The translations under genes were made by a program, and so were the position numbers. Under the pieces are notes generated by a model. The model had not been told where the DNA came from. It saw only the letters and a program-made list of their open reading frames with translations, and did no database searches. Below are positions 13,201 to 26,200 of a stretch of DNA of 64,000 nucleotides, in pieces. This stretch comes from Pyrocephalus nanus (taxonomy: Eukaryota > Chordata > Aves > Passeriformes > Tyrannidae): NCBI GenBank assembly GCA_038380795.1, contig CM076260.1, positions 33,700,634-33,764,633 on the forward strand, written 5' to 3'. Each line of letters starts with the position of its first letter. The first letter of the stretch is position 1.

Positions 13201-14624
13201 AATGTTTTGGAATGGGAAAAAAATCAGAAATTCACTCAAGCGTATAGCTCAGTCTGGTGTTAGTTGCAAGGAAGCTGGAAGAGAATAAAAAGAGACAATG
13301 AAAATGAATATGAATGTTTTGTTTTAAATACAAGGAAATTAAGCCAATAAATGATCAAGGTACTCTAAGGGGGATCAAGGGGCTCCAGATTTCTCCTTAC
13401 TTCTGTAATTGCCCAGTGGTTCCTATTCCAGGGCAGGACTATGGAAGCTTTCTTTCACCTGTCGTTTTTGGCACTATTTTTTTCCTCTTCACCAGCACTA
13501 GCCTAAGCATTGCAGGGTGGTGCAATCGTGTTCACATGCCTGCGTTTCTGCGTGCTCTGGACATCACTTTTTAGGGGCAGGACTGCAGCCTTAGTCATCA
13601 GGTGCAGGAGGACTAACGAAAGGACCCCTTCCTCTCCTTCCCACTCCCCAGGTCAGCCAGCACCCTGTAAGCTCCCATGCCAAATATTCAGGACACACAG
13701 CCCCTCCATTTCAGACAAAGTTTTGTCCTGTGTTTTTGGGTTCCAAGATCTGCAGTGGGACTGAGGAACTCTTACTCTTTTCCCACAGGTGTCAGTCTTC
13801 TGATGGGATAAGGTGAGGGCTGACAACTGCACTGGGGAGGGCTCATTCCCTTCTGACTTCCAGGAGCTGAATGCAGGTCTTCAGCTCTAGTGCAGGGTCC
13901 ACAGGGGTTTTCCCTTTTGGTGAGCACAGGTTGCTTCAAAGTATCTTATAGGGAGGAAACTAAGAAACAAGCAATGGAGCTTGGTCTTATGGTGTATCAT
14001 TTAAGAAAATTAAATAAAAATTTAAGTAGGAATTAAATCTTGATTACTTGCCTAATTTATTATTTTTTTATAGTATATTGGAAGACTCTTTGAATGCTCT
14101 TGCCTTTGATAGTTGCATTTCTTGCATTTGGCAACTGAAAGAACCTCATGACTAACAAATAGGAAATGTGCTCCTGCCTGTATAACATGTCACCACGGTA
14201 ATTTAAAGTTAATGGTAATGGTGATCATGCATGGCTGCTGTACTTGAAATACACTGGAGGGCAGGGTAGCTGGGATTTGCAATGAGCCCTTAACTACTTA
14301 CACTCCTACTAAAGGCTCTGAAAAGCCAAAACATGATTATTGTCACAGCTCCAGAAGGATGCTGCAGCAGAGCATTTGTAATGGTTACTTTTGTGATGGA
14401 CTAAAATGTCAGTAATATCTTAAAAATTGTCAAAATCATAGAAAGACTTTTTGTAAAACTACAAGGAAGCAACAGTTTGTCTGTAGCCACCGAAGCTTCC
14501 CCCTCCTCCCAGTGCCTCACAACTGGAGTTTGGACTGTGGATAGGGACTTGAGATAAGACCACTGTCTAATTATATCAGGTCTGAGGAGAAGTAAAGAAG
14601 CCTCAGGAAAGAAAAATGTATCTG
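10236..14624. other. Non-coding sequence with a GC-richer block at about 13.4-13.9 kb
   Basis: Mostly AT-rich DNA with no supported gene. From about 13430 to 13930 the sequence is GC-richer and carries several CpG in 180 bases. Two overlapping plus-strand frames (13314-13574 and 13510-13764) lie there but show no domain. This could be an old LTR or a lost exon. Nothing in it is diagnostic. Confidence 0.55.
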
Positions 14625-15249
14625 TGTTAAGAATCAGCCCTGGCTGGGCTCAGGGGGTGGTGAGGGAGAAGGGTTTCAGGTCTCTGATGGTGAAATCTCT
14701 CCACACAAAACCAAAGGAGTAACTAACCCTCTGATCCCTTGGGGAAGACCATGTACACACAGGACATTCACATGAAAGACAGCTGAGAAGGGGTCATAAA
14801 CCATCAAAGACTCCCAAAGTGTCCCATTAATTCATTCCTGAGGCCTTCCACCATCAGAAGATTGCATGTGATCCAAGTGAGGCAACAAATCTGTTAAAAG
14901 ACATTGCAAAGCTTCCCCACCCCCAGGGGAGGTGCCTGGCATCTCCCAAACCTATATTAATCCATTGAACACTATGTTTTTTGGGAAACCCTCACCACTA
15001 AGAAGACCAGAAGAACTGGACTGACGGGATGCTGTTGGGTTACGAGGAGTGGTGATACTTTTCTATTTTAATGTCTCTCTGTCACTTTCTTTCTTCTACC
15101 CATTCTCCTCCTTTCCCCTATTTCTCTCTCTCTTTCTCTTATCTCACATTTGACATTAAATAAAATCCATACTGTTGACTTTGGCATTTGGTTTGTATCC
15201 TAATTCAAGAAGAAACATTTCTAATAATTTTAATAACCAGATCATAACA
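14625..15249 (+). mobile_element. Solo LTR of an avian endogenous retrovirus
   Basis: A segment of about 625 bp starts TGTTA and ends TAACA, the short terminal inverted repeat expected of an LTR. Order inside fits the plus strand: a TATA-like TATATTA at 14953-14959, a long C/T-rich stretch at about 15057-15150, and AATAAA at 15159-15164 about 85 bases before the 3' edge. No gag, pol or env sequence flanks it, so it looks solo, left by recombination between the two LTRs. I could not find a clear target-site duplication, so the 5' boundary is approximate. Family assignment within avian ERVs is not possible by eye. Confidence 0.6.
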
Positions 15250-16135
15250 ATTTTGCACATATTTTCTGAGCAAAAGACAAGCTGCTTCTAATTCACTTGC
15301 CAGTGGCTGTGTGGTGATGCCAGTTCCCATCCACCCTGAAGCCCAGGAAGCCCCTTCTCCAAGCTGCATCTTACGCCGTGAAATAGACAGTAATGCAAGG
15401 GCAAAAGATTATTTAATATGTCAAAACCTGTAACCTAAATCAGCCTGACCTTGGGAGGGAGCCAGAACTTCAGCCATCCATAGCTAGTCAGTATTTGTTC
15501 TGCTGTCCAGGACTTCAGTTGCAGGATGGCCAGAGTTTCATAGCTTATGATGCTGGAAAATTTAAGTACTGGACTAAAGTGACTTAGTTAGAGAAAATTC
15601 GCTTTCAAAAATATATACATAAAGAATATTTAGGAGATCAAAACAGTAAAAGAGTAATTCTGGATTGAAGAAAACATTTATTTGACTGAAAAATAATTAA
15701 GATGTCGAGAGATCACAAACCAGTGAATTTCAAAATGAAGAGTTATTTATGCATTAAACAGAAAAGCATTGATTTTTAAAACATTTAATTGTTACCTTTA
15801 AACTTTTCCTCATTTTTTATTTAAAATAATTATTTGAAATTGAGTTAGACATATCAAATGTTTCAGTTGATCCAAATCTTCAATTTTTGTTGGAAAACAA
15901 AAAGCTGGATAGGATATCTTGTTGATCTCAGCATATGTGTGTCTGTTCTCAAAATATTGACTGAATGAATAATAAAACATTCAGCCCAAATACATATCAA
16001 GCCCTCACATTTGAGGCTTCAAAATTATGGTGGAAATTTAGAGGATATCATATTTGCAGGCCTTTTCTTTCTTGAAATGGAATAACCTGGAACAACTGTG
16101 TAATTTTTTTCCTTTTATTATTCTCTCTATTCTCT

Positions 16136-16138
<3 letters not shown>
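15250..16138. other. AT-rich non-coding sequence
   Basis: No open frame of note and no recognised repeat. Its end grades into a CT-rich lead-in (about 16123-16138) to the long T tract. Confidence 0.75.

Positions 16139-16168
<30 letters not shown>
16139..16168. repeat. T30 homopolymer with CT-rich flank
   Basis: Thirty consecutive T preceded by a TTCTCTCTATTCTCTC-type stretch. It is the longest homopolymer in the window. It could be the reverse-complemented tail of a retroposed copy, but no such copy is recognisable to its left. Confidence 0.95.
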
Positions 16169-16175
<7 letters not shown>

Positions 16176-16700
16176 CTCATCTTTTCATACTTCAAAACTG
16201 AGACTTTTAAGGTTCTTTCTTGGAAGACTTAGACAAATTCTTATTTTTATTTAAACCTGGCAAATAAAGCTTTGAGAAATTTAATATGAATGAAACTATA
16301 CTGGCATCAACTAAACAGAATTCATAGCTTTAATGGAATGTGGTAACAAAGTTTGACAGATTTGGATTTCATCTGAAAAACATCTAGCCTTTCAGATGTC
16401 TGTACAATTTCCCCATTTTAATCATGTATGCATAAAAAATAACTTTCCTAATGGGAAAGAAGCAATTCATAGGTCAGAAATAACTAACCAATGAAGACAC
16501 ACTCAAATGTTCATGTCATGCACGTTGCAACCATTGGGGACTCTCAAGCACTCATTTCATCTGTGCTAAACTTGCAAGCATTTTCTGCTTCAAGCCTCTG
16601 GCAGTACTCCTTCATCTTATATTCAAATATCAGAGACCAGCAGCTTCTAAGAGCCACAGTCTAACAAGCATTTTAAGCTTTTTCATTTACTTTGACATTT

Positions 16701-16767
16701 GACTCCCACTGAAGTCATTGGGCATCTTCCCATTACTGAGGTCTTTACTGATGGGCTGATTAAACAC
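16701..16767. repeat. Ancient amniote-type interspersed repeat (degraded)
   Basis: The segment has a CACTGAAGTCATTGGG arm, a short TCTTCCCATT centre and a degraded return arm ending in GATGGGCTGATT. This is the layout of the old palindromic amniote repeat whose hallmark is a GAAGTCAATGGG arm facing its inverse. It is much decayed. The 27946-28015 copy is a better-preserved relative. Family name left open. Confidence 0.45.
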
Positions 16768-19608
16768 ATGTGCTACTAGATTCAGTTTCACAAATAGGCA
16801 GCAAAAGAGATCCCATCTCCTAGAATTAGTTGTGCTGGACCATACATATTAGTTCACAGTAGCACCCCTGAAAGAGTGGTGACATATGTTGCTAGACTTG
16901 TACATGCATAGGCTCCAAGAAGAGGTTTTCTGGCTCCTCAAATTTTATAATCCTGTTCGTTCAGAGTTTGTGAGATCTGTTAGACAATCTCCAAGAAAGA
17001 GAATCTAATTGCAGTAATTCATTCAACAAGGCCAGACTTGAAGAATGCTTAAATACATCTTGGTTTATTAGCACTCCTCTTATGATAAACTACTTTATCT
17101 TAGTTTACACAGAATAGGTTTCGTTTTTTTCAGAGTTGTTGGAGTTAATCAAATAAAAGAGAACAAGATTTCCACAAATGATAGGTACAAAGGTTGTACC
17201 TCAATTTTAGTTGAGAACAAACAAACCAAAATCCCATTCAAACAAACAGAGCTCTGTTTTATATGTACTTCAGTCTGATCTATTTTGTTTCTGTTGAGTG
17301 TGAGACTAAGACAGTGAATGAAATTACTGTGTACAAAAAGCTTCATGGTATTCTATAAAGATGGGAAATCACTTATTGCCAGAAGTATTAACAATAGCAG
17401 AGATGGAAACCACAGATTTGAATGCAAATGTTTACATACCTAACAGCAATATAGATGAGTCAATGAAAATATTTTGTTTGCCTTATCACTTTCATCTCTA
17501 AGTACTGTAATTAGCCATAGCACATCACTGGAGCAGATGTGAATTTCATTACCTGATCTAAACACAATTTGGCTTTAAAGCAATATTCCAGTTCTTTTTC
17601 CATGCTTTCTAAACCTGGGAAATAGATAGGACGACAGCTATTAAGAAATCATGAACTTGTAATGAGAATCCATAGACAGTAGCTGCATTTACTGTACACG
17701 GTCCACTGTGTTTGCAATTTAGACAAACTCCATGCAAAAATAATGAACAGCTACGAATGGCTGACAAAAATCTTTAGCTATTTTTTACATAATGAAAAGA
17801 CATTCTGCAAAGTTTTGTTTACCATTGAGCTAGTCCTTACCTGATAAAGTAATTGGAAGGTATTGGGTGGTATGGGTTACTACGGATAAAATTTATTTTA
17901 TTAATCCCAACTTACTTTGATGCAGATGGACCAGTTTTTAAGAAATACACAAATTGTGTAATAGCCCACAAACCTCACCAGCCTAATTCAGCTACTGGCC
18001 ATATAAACACTACTCTTCTCCCAGTATTTTAACAAATTACTAAACTGTGTCAATAACACAAAGAATGCTAGATAAGATGTCATATGTGATTATTTACATT
18101 CTGAAACTTCCTTTTAGTTATTTTTTCATGTAGTCTGTTGGCTCAGGTAGACATATTTCCCTGCCCTTGCTGTCTGGCATGGCATGTTTGCTTCTCCAAT
18201 GCTTATGGTTTCTTATGATTTCATCACCATAGATCTGAAAAGATTGGAAATGCAAACCTCTTACTTCATATCATCATTTTTCAAATAAAGAGGACAAACT
18301 GCAAAACATGAAATTGCATTTGTTACAGAAATTCTTTCTCATTCTTGCAGATATCAGGAGATGTGCAGGAAAAAGGTAATTAAGGAGCAGAAGTTTCCTC
18401 ACTGTGGATGCATGGGTGGTAACTGGAAGGTCCTCTCCATTTCTGTTGGATGTCTAGGTAGGCTGAGAGACATTCCATTTCCTCACACTTAATGGAGAAA
18501 GCAGCTCAATTCAGCTGCTACTTTAACTCCCTGCTGGGGAAGGGTGTTACACAGAGTAATTTGTCAACAGAAGAAAGGATCATGTTAGTGTAGTTTCCAT
18601 CTGCAATGTTTAAAACTGGTATCATTGAATTTGTCAGAGGAAAAATCATATTGGTCGTGGACTCTGTAGTTGAGGGAAGATGCCTTTGTCTCTGCATCTT
18701 TTAAATCTCTGATCTCTGTGATATTTTAATGCTTTAAGAAAGGTAGGATTTCTTCATTTCTTCTGCCCCCAGAAAAAAAGATTAAAATTTAATTTTATGT
18801 ATTTTCAGCATTTGATAAGAATTTGATTCCTAAAGCTATAATACATACTTTGAGTTGTCTTGAGCAAGGTACTAACGGTATAAAGTTCTCAACTTTTTGG
18901 CTGTCAGAGGCCCTCACACATACTAATCCATTTATCTCATAGTGTTGGCCCCTAAATTGAGTTATCATCAGATGAAAGGCAAAAGAGAATGATTCAATGA
19001 GAACATTTTGATTAGTCCTTGAAACTTTTACATATTATTTTACTTGTCCAGCAAAGCCTAGTAACCAAAATAGAAATTGCTGTATAAATATCAAATATAC
19101 ACAAAACCTTGTGGCTAATTGATAGCAATTACCTGTATCAGCCAGCAGAAGTTAAGACCTAGTTAGCAGAGTTCTTACCATAAGAAACAGAACTTTAATC
19201 GAATTTCTGCTGTGGTAGATGAAATATGATCAACCACCTGCCCCAAAGAACAAAGCAGTCTTTGATGTGCTCAGGGGAATAAAGAGTGAAACTACGCAAA
19301 AAAAATGTTAATATTCAAGGAGTACAGAATTGTCCCAAATGTATTTGGAACAAACCGACTATGGATACCAACAACTGGATGTAGAAAGTCAGCCAACAGC
19401 AGCTCAAGCTGATCAGACAAAATATCAATGAGGTATTTTCCTACTCAGTCCTATAACTAAGGAAACCTGGGAGTGAATGCTGGGATCTTCCCAGGAGTTC
19501 CTGATGACTGCGATGGGGAAATCACAGCTCTGCGTCCAGACTCAAGACTACCTCTCCAACCTTCGTGGAGTTCAGAGGGGAGACAAAAAGCCCAGGAAAC
19601 CCCAAGTT
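16768..19608. other. AT-rich non-coding sequence
   Basis: No supported gene. Short open frames such as 17149-17346 (minus) are chance-sized. No CR1 or LTR was recognised. A GC-richer patch begins near 19470, leading into the tandem duplication. Confidence 0.7.
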
Positions 19609-19750
19609 CCTGTGCCAGGATGAAGTACAGGATGGCAAAGAGCTACTATGCTAACCTGCCCAATCTCCCTCTGGAACTGTGCCATCTCACATGCAGCACA
19701 AGGATCTCATGGGAGAAATTGCTATGCTAAACTGACCAATTTCTTTCCTT
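19609..19750. repeat. Diverged two-copy tandem duplication
   Basis: CTATGCTAACCTGCCCAATC at 19646 recurs as CTATGCTAAACTGACCAATT at 19722, 76 bases on. An earlier CTGTGCCA anchor recurs at 19610 and 19677 (67 bases), so the units differ by a 9-base indel. This fits an old tandem duplication of about 70 bp. The plus-strand frame 19473-19730 runs across the first unit and into the second but matches nothing known, so no gene is called. Confidence 0.6.
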
Positions 19751-21571
19751 TACTGCACTGTCTGGAGAGTTCAGACTTTCCACTGATAACACTTTACATC
19801 CATGTAGGCCAAGAATCACTTCAGGTCAAGGAGAGGTGATTAGCAGTAAAGGCAACACCTTTATTACAGTTTATTGGGATGCTGGCAGGCTCTGATGATG
19901 AGGTGAAGGAAGAGCCATTATTTGCTTCTAATCACTTTCTCCTAGGCCAGCAAAAGATTTATCACATTAACCTGGAATACTTGAGGCTAAGATGTACAGA
20001 TAAGGGTTGCACATACCTGAGCTTGCTTACATGTCCTGCTAGGTTTGTGTAATAACAAATACATTTCTTCATTTACATCATACACTGTAACCTGGAGAAA
20101 GAGAAAAATCCTCAAACTGCACAGGGTCCTATATACTCACTGAGGGAATGAAAGAAAAAAATATGAGATATGCTAGCAGAATCAATTCCAGTCATTAGTA
20201 CTTAGGATGGCACAAAGAACACACAGACAGAAAGCTAAATGAGTTGACAAACTTTCTGCCAGTGTGCTGTCGCCAACTGCAGGCCAACCTGAAACAGCCC
20301 GCTCTCAGTTCTAGGTGATGAAATGTTCCTCCTACCCTGCTGTCCCTGCATAGTCTCTGTTAGCTGTAACTTACCTAAGTGTTACTATTCACTTTTTGAT
20401 CTTTTATCTCTTGTTAATACTATTATGGATACACCAAGACAAAATAAGGAAGGAAGAGGTCCGTAAGTAAGTAGTTTGCTGCAGCTTCATCTTTGCCATG
20501 ACGTATGCCTGTGCTTATTTGCCATCACTAAATACTTGCAGACAAGAAAAGATTGGATCAATATAGCTCAAATCAGACTTTATATTCATAAAAGGATCTC
20601 CCAAATGTGCTCATTCTCTTGTCTGAGAATGACTGGCTTAATTTTGATTCACTAAAATCTGTGACTCAATGGTTTAAAGTAAATTCAAATAAATGTTGCG
20701 GTTCCTCTGAAATAAGGGGTGAAAAAGAATGAAGTTTTCTGCATTGCTTTAATTTCACAAAATAAATTTACACCTAAAGCTGTATTGGTGTCACATTCTC
20801 AAGCAGCAAAGCCTTTTGGGACTTCCCGTCTCTCTTGCTCTGCCTTCTGTTTTCTTTTTCTTTTCAAGGTTAATGGCATGATTACCCAAACATAGTGATT
20901 TATTCATCCCTTATTATTCCAAGGAAGTTGTTAACAAGTCATGGATTGGGTGTTAGGTTATTTAAGGCTATTAAAAAGACATGCAAATACCCAAGCATGT
21001 ACCTGTGACTGACATAGAACTGCACTAGTAAAACATATACATATTAAAGTTTCCCCTGGCTTAAACTGTGGGGGAAGCATAGCTTAGGGGAGTTGTCCTC
21101 ATCCATTAAGGTCTTCGTTGCACAGAAGTGCTGCTAACTTTTTCTGACTTTTTTAATTGCTCTTCAAAGGACCCTGGCAGCATACTGGGCACACCAGGCA
21201 GACTCAGCACAAACCAGAGCAGGAGATCGGTTATCAAGCAAGTAACATTATTCCTCAGGAGAAAGCTAATGTCCTGACTGAAGAGGTCACGAAGGGAGGT
21301 TGTTTTGTTTGGAAACAGTGAGCTCTTTGGCAAAAAAAGGAGGAGAGTCCAAAATAAATTCCCTGAGGCAGAAGCTGTGGAATTAGGGAAGTGGCAGCAT
21401 TTGCACAGGAGAGCTGAGAAAGGGAGTGCTTCAGAAACAGGATTTTCTTCACTCTCCTTTTTGCTCCAGGGATTAACAGAGAACAAGAAGTCTAAAGCCT
21501 TCTTATCACTGTGACACTGAGGCATATGCCACGTACCTCCCTTTTGGGGGTAACAGACACCAGTTGAGTAA
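19751..21571. other. Non-coding sequence
   Basis: No gene or repeat recognised. The minus-strand frame at 21106-21651 (181 codons) is the longest in the window but runs into the CR1 copy at its 5' end and has no domain, so it is not called. Confidence 0.7.
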
Positions 21572-21740
21572 CTTAGAATGGTCTGGGTTGGAAGGGACCT
21601 TAAAGATAATTTAGTTTCAACCCTACTGCAGTGGACAGGGACACCTGTCACTACACCAGGTTGCTCAGAACTCCATCCAGCTTGGCCTTAAAACTCCCAA
21701 GGATGAGGCATCCACAGCTTCTCTGAATGAACAATTTCAG
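21572..21740 (-). mobile_element. CR1 non-LTR retrotransposon, 3' fragment
   Basis: The segment opens with AGAATGGTCTGGGTTGG and GAAGGGACCTTAAAGAT, which is the reverse complement of the CR1 3' end. It continues through the GACAGGGACACCT, CCAGGTTGCTCAGA and CATCCACAGCTTCTCTG blocks that are diagnostic of bird CR1. Only about 170 bp of the 3' end is present, typical of 5'-truncated CR1 insertion. It has no coding capacity for the endonuclease or reverse transcriptase. Confidence 0.92.
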
Positions 21741-22980
21741 TCTGAATGGTTTGGAAGACAACAGCCAGGCAGAGGTATTAGCTGAGACCCAAAGAAACAG
21801 AGAACAGCATTAATCTGGAGCAGCAGGAGGGAATCAGCAATTCTGGAAGTAGTTTGGGTAGGGCTTGCTTGGTATGTATCTCCTGCACTAGCCAGGCAGA
21901 GCTTGTCAGTGCTGTGCCCAGCTGAGCATCTAGCAACATAGAGATGGGCAGCAGGAGACTTTTCTGAGGAGATAGAACAAAATTTGTCTATTTAATAGCC
22001 TCCTCCTTTCACAAGCACCAGTTACTTCCAGGAAATACTTCAGTATAACCTTTACCTCTGAGTTGCTAGCCAAGGGTCAGATCATGAAAATAAACATATT
22101 GAACATGCAAATTCAATTTGTCCAGACCTCGCTTTCAGATCTCAGACAGACTGCTTTGTTCTACTTTTCCCCAGAAGGAAGTAAACAGTATTGCATCTGA
22201 AATACACAAGACCATTTAATTTTACCTAAGTTGCTTCAACCCTGAGTGAACACTGAGTTCTACTTTTAGGAGCACATGACAAAGATTTGTTTTTGAAGTG
22301 AGTAGGATAGCACATATGAATCTTCTAACTGCCTGTTGATTTGGCCTAAAATGCAAAATTAATAATCTTCAATTAGTGAGTTTAAAATGCATCATTCTTC
22401 TCCAGTGTTGAAAGTCCCTAACAGGGAAGTGGAATACCCTAGCATGCTTTGCTAGAGCCAGGCCATATGCACAAGGCCACTAACCTGACCATGTAAGACT
22501 AGCTTAGAACCACCTGAGAAGCTGGCCATAGGACGTCATAATACATTCATTTCCAAAATAGAAGCAGTTTGGGAGGCATCCAGAGGTCATTTATTTTACC
22601 TTCTGGCCCCAAGGCAGTATGAAACATACCCAAATCTCTCAGAGTTGTTTGTCTGGAATGTCTGCTCTTTTACTGGGGTAAAGTCCACTGCAAGCCTCTT
22701 GTCTCAGAGGCAGCTGGACAAGTAAAATTGGATTTTCCAGTCAAAGTCACTATTAACACGTTGTCAGTCAGAGTTAAAGGGGATAGCTGTGGCATAGAAC
22801 CAGTGCCCATAGCAGTACCAAAAATACAAGTATTATGTAGCAGATATGTTAGTTTTGTAATTTGAGAGGGAATGCTATGAAACTCAGAGCTCTGATCAAA
22901 CAACACTTTCTACATTGCACTCTTCTGCAAAAAAAGTTGCTGAGCTTTCATCTGATCTAATCCATTGCTAACTGTATCCC
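21741..22980. other. Non-coding sequence
   Basis: No gene or clear repeat. The minus-strand frame 22670-22906 is short and featureless. Confidence 0.7.
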
Positions 22981-23200
22981 CTTTCCCTGTGCAAATATTC
23001 TGCTGTGCATGAATAATTAGCGTGCTGGTCTGAGGCCAGGGAGCTGAGCAGCCCTGCTCACCTCAGCGAGGCTGCCTGTCCGGTTGTAGCCCCGACAGCC
23101 GTCATGAGGGACGTCTGCTTCTTACATCACCACAGCAGCAAGTGCACATTCAGCCATTCCATACATTACAGCAGATACAGGTCAACCACAGCGCCCTGCA
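22981..23200. other. Local CpG cluster with POU/homeodomain-like motifs
   Basis: About seven CpG dinucleotides fall between 23020 and 23200 in a window that is otherwise CpG-poor. Directly 5' are an octamer-like GTGCAAAT (22989-22996) and an ATAATTAG homeodomain core (about 23013-23020). GACGTC sits within GGGACGTCTG near 23110. The combination is what a distal enhancer or small unmethylated element can look like, but motif matches alone do not prove function. No start codon with a long frame follows, so a promoter of a coding gene is unlikely. Confidence 0.3.
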
Positions 23201-26200
23201 AAGCTGCCTAATTCCTCTTCTCTGACTTCATATGCTCTGTTTAGAAAAGACCTATTAAAGACCAACATAAAACAGCTATTAGAGAAGCTGCATAGTGAGA
23301 CAAGTTATTTTTTAAGACCAAATATGCCAAATATTTTGGAATGCATTCAGCCCTGTAAAACTTAAGATTTTGACAAGATTCTTTAAAGCTTGTGTCACAC
23401 ATGCATTTCACACAAGCATCTTGATTTTCACACAGGCTACAAATGTCCATTCACCACAACAACTTTAGTCTCCATCTCTTCATCTCTTCAGTAAAGAACT
23501 TGACTCCATGTTCAAATCTGAGCATATACAGGAATGTTTCTCAATCTTGGCCTTAAAGATCACAATGCTGGATATGCACCTCCTTTGAAAGACTTCGTTT
23601 TAATCTTGGTGTTTGTTTCATTTGTACAGTCCAAAGTCTGATCAATAGACTATAAACATATGATGAAATTGATGCCAAGGATCTAGGGAAAGGAAAATAA
23701 AATTTTTGTTATGAAAGTATTCCAACAATGCACACTAATTTTACAGCCAACAACAAAAGCTCATTCTTTGCCACAGATGGAAGAATAACTGATTAAAAAT
23801 GCCAAATTTCCCTCTCAAATTATTCTTTTATTGTAACCTGTCAGCATATTGACTCACAGATTTCTGAATATATAATGATGTTCTAAACATTTCTTAATTG
23901 AATGCTTTGCAAATAATAATAAAATATTTAAGACTGCTTGTCACCGATGTTATTGAGTAACATTAGAATTTAACCTAAATATTGTATAAATCATTATTAG
24001 ATTATCTTTGCAGCTGCTGGGTTTCTAAACCATAATACAAGCACATAGATGAGTTGAATTTTTCCTCTAAACAAACCATCCACATCTGGACAATGAAAGC
24101 TCAAAGCAAATTTCAGGTAGAGTATGATGGATTCCTCCCTGCCACCAAGATGAAATATGTTATTTTCTATGTAAGCATTCTATGCCTTTTGAAAATAATC
24201 AGAAAAACAGTGCTCAAGACTGGAAGAGTTCCTATTGTGATTGTCAGTACATTCCCTACTAAATATTTGTTTGTTCACGTGTGGAAAGCAGGGGGAAAAG
24301 TGAAATTTTGGAAATCTGATTTTCTGACATTCCCCAAAGTTCCTTGCAGTCTGAATATCAGAAAGACATATAATAGTTCTTTTTGTAGAAGTTATTCTGC
24401 TGAAATTTAATAGTGAGACCAAAACAAAAACACCAACTCAAAACTGGTAGCTGCCTCTATTCAACAGCACAGTGGTCTTGTCTTTCAGAGAGGATAATCA
24501 CTAAGCTTCTGGTAGAACCCCTCATCTAAACCAGGGATGAGACTCATCCTCTGTCTGAGACTCCACACATAAAACTCATGTGGTGAAGTGTGGATATTTA
24601 TAATGGTAATGTCTACATCTGAAAGCTAGCTGTCTAAATTTTCTTTATGGTCACTAGAGAGAAATAAAAATTTCTAGGATATGAGTCACCTCATCCTACT
24701 GCAGATGTCTAAAATATGTAATAATAATTATGCCTGAGAAGTGCCTGTTTCTTACCAGTGATTATAAAGGAAGTCTTGAATGACTAGCTCAGATGTATGC
24801 ATGTGTATTGTTGATGTTTAAATTTCCTGAGACAAATCTAACTCCGTCTCAGTTCATGACAAGGCATGCCTATGATTGTGGAATGGGGAAAGGACCTCAC
24901 CAAAAACTGCAGGAAGCACATCTAGCAAGAATCCTTGCTGCACTGGCTGTATTTGTTCCTAGCAGCAGCACAGGGCCATGGCACCAAGAACCCAGACAGC
25001 CAACACAACAGCCAAAGAGTGGATTGTGTCTCAGGCTGAGCACCACATACAATAAGCACAAGGAGAATGCTGGTGCTTCATCATTAATTCAAAGGCTATC
25101 GGAGTGGGGAGTGGACCTGGGAGTCAAGGGAAGAATTATCCTCATCAGTACACGAAACATGATTATCAGGGTGCACAATAGACCATTAGTAGGAAAAGAT
25201 GAAAAACACACTGCTGGCAAGATGACTAATAGGGGAAAGACATAGACAAAGAGCTTTGTGAATCTCTAGAGTTGGCTTCTGAGCAAACTCTGCCATAATG
25301 AACAAACCAGCAAAAAAAATTTTTAAACTCTGGAGGGTAAAACAAAATACTTCTAGATTGACTAGATAATGTAGAAACTGTAGAATGACAAATCAATCCA
25401 AACTATTTTAAGAAAGAAACAAATTATGAAATTCACTTCTCAGCAGAACCATGAAGCTCAAAGCTAGTTGAATAAGAGCAAATAAATGCAAAGTAAAGTA
25501 AGAACCAAATTTGACAAGTATGTAATGAGTCATGAAAGGGAGAATTTCAGCACTTCTACTTCAAACATTTTATTGAGTAATCATGAGGAGCTTGCTTATT
25601 TATGAGCACACTGAGAAGACATGGGTGATTTTTATACCACAGAGACAGGAACACAAAAAGGTTATGGAGAGGAATTATCCCAAAATCTTCAAAAAAAAGA
25701 GTTAAAAAAAAGTATTAAAAAAGGAAGATAATGCTAGAGACAGTACGGGGGAAAGTGGCATTTAAAGAAGTAGAATAACATGAGAACATCACTGAAGAAA
25801 TATACTAAAATGATCCCTTGGAACCAAGTATTGAGATCTTGTCTGGGAGAAGTATTCTGTGTTCAGAGGAAACACTAACGCTCTTCCTCCAACATCTAAG
25901 ATTTCTGATGTCAGCAGATGACAGTCAAGTCAAATGAAAATCTCCAGCATATTTTCTGTTGTTCTAGATATATGTCTTTCTATTTACTCCTCGGATCTGA
26001 CATGTAACTCTTTACTCCAACTTTTTAGCACATTCCAAGAGCTTTCTAGCAAAAATATGTAGGCAACTATTGTAGAAAGTGAGAGAGACACTTCATAAAG
26101 TGTGCCACTGAAGTGGAATGCTTTTTAACATAAAACAAATTACTTCAATTTAAAACACCATTGTTTTCAAAATGTCTTTTGAATTGGCTTGGCTCCTTAC

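Noticed and set aside
21106..21651. Longest open frame in the window (minus strand, 181 codons)
   Set aside because: Its first part is CR1 3' untranslated sequence read in reverse, and the rest shows no domain or repeat-encoded enzyme. Frames of this length are possible by chance in 64 kb with six frames.
24793..25245. Plus-strand frame of 150 codons
   Set aside because: Protein-like composition in part, but no recognisable family, no splice-site framing and chance-compatible length.
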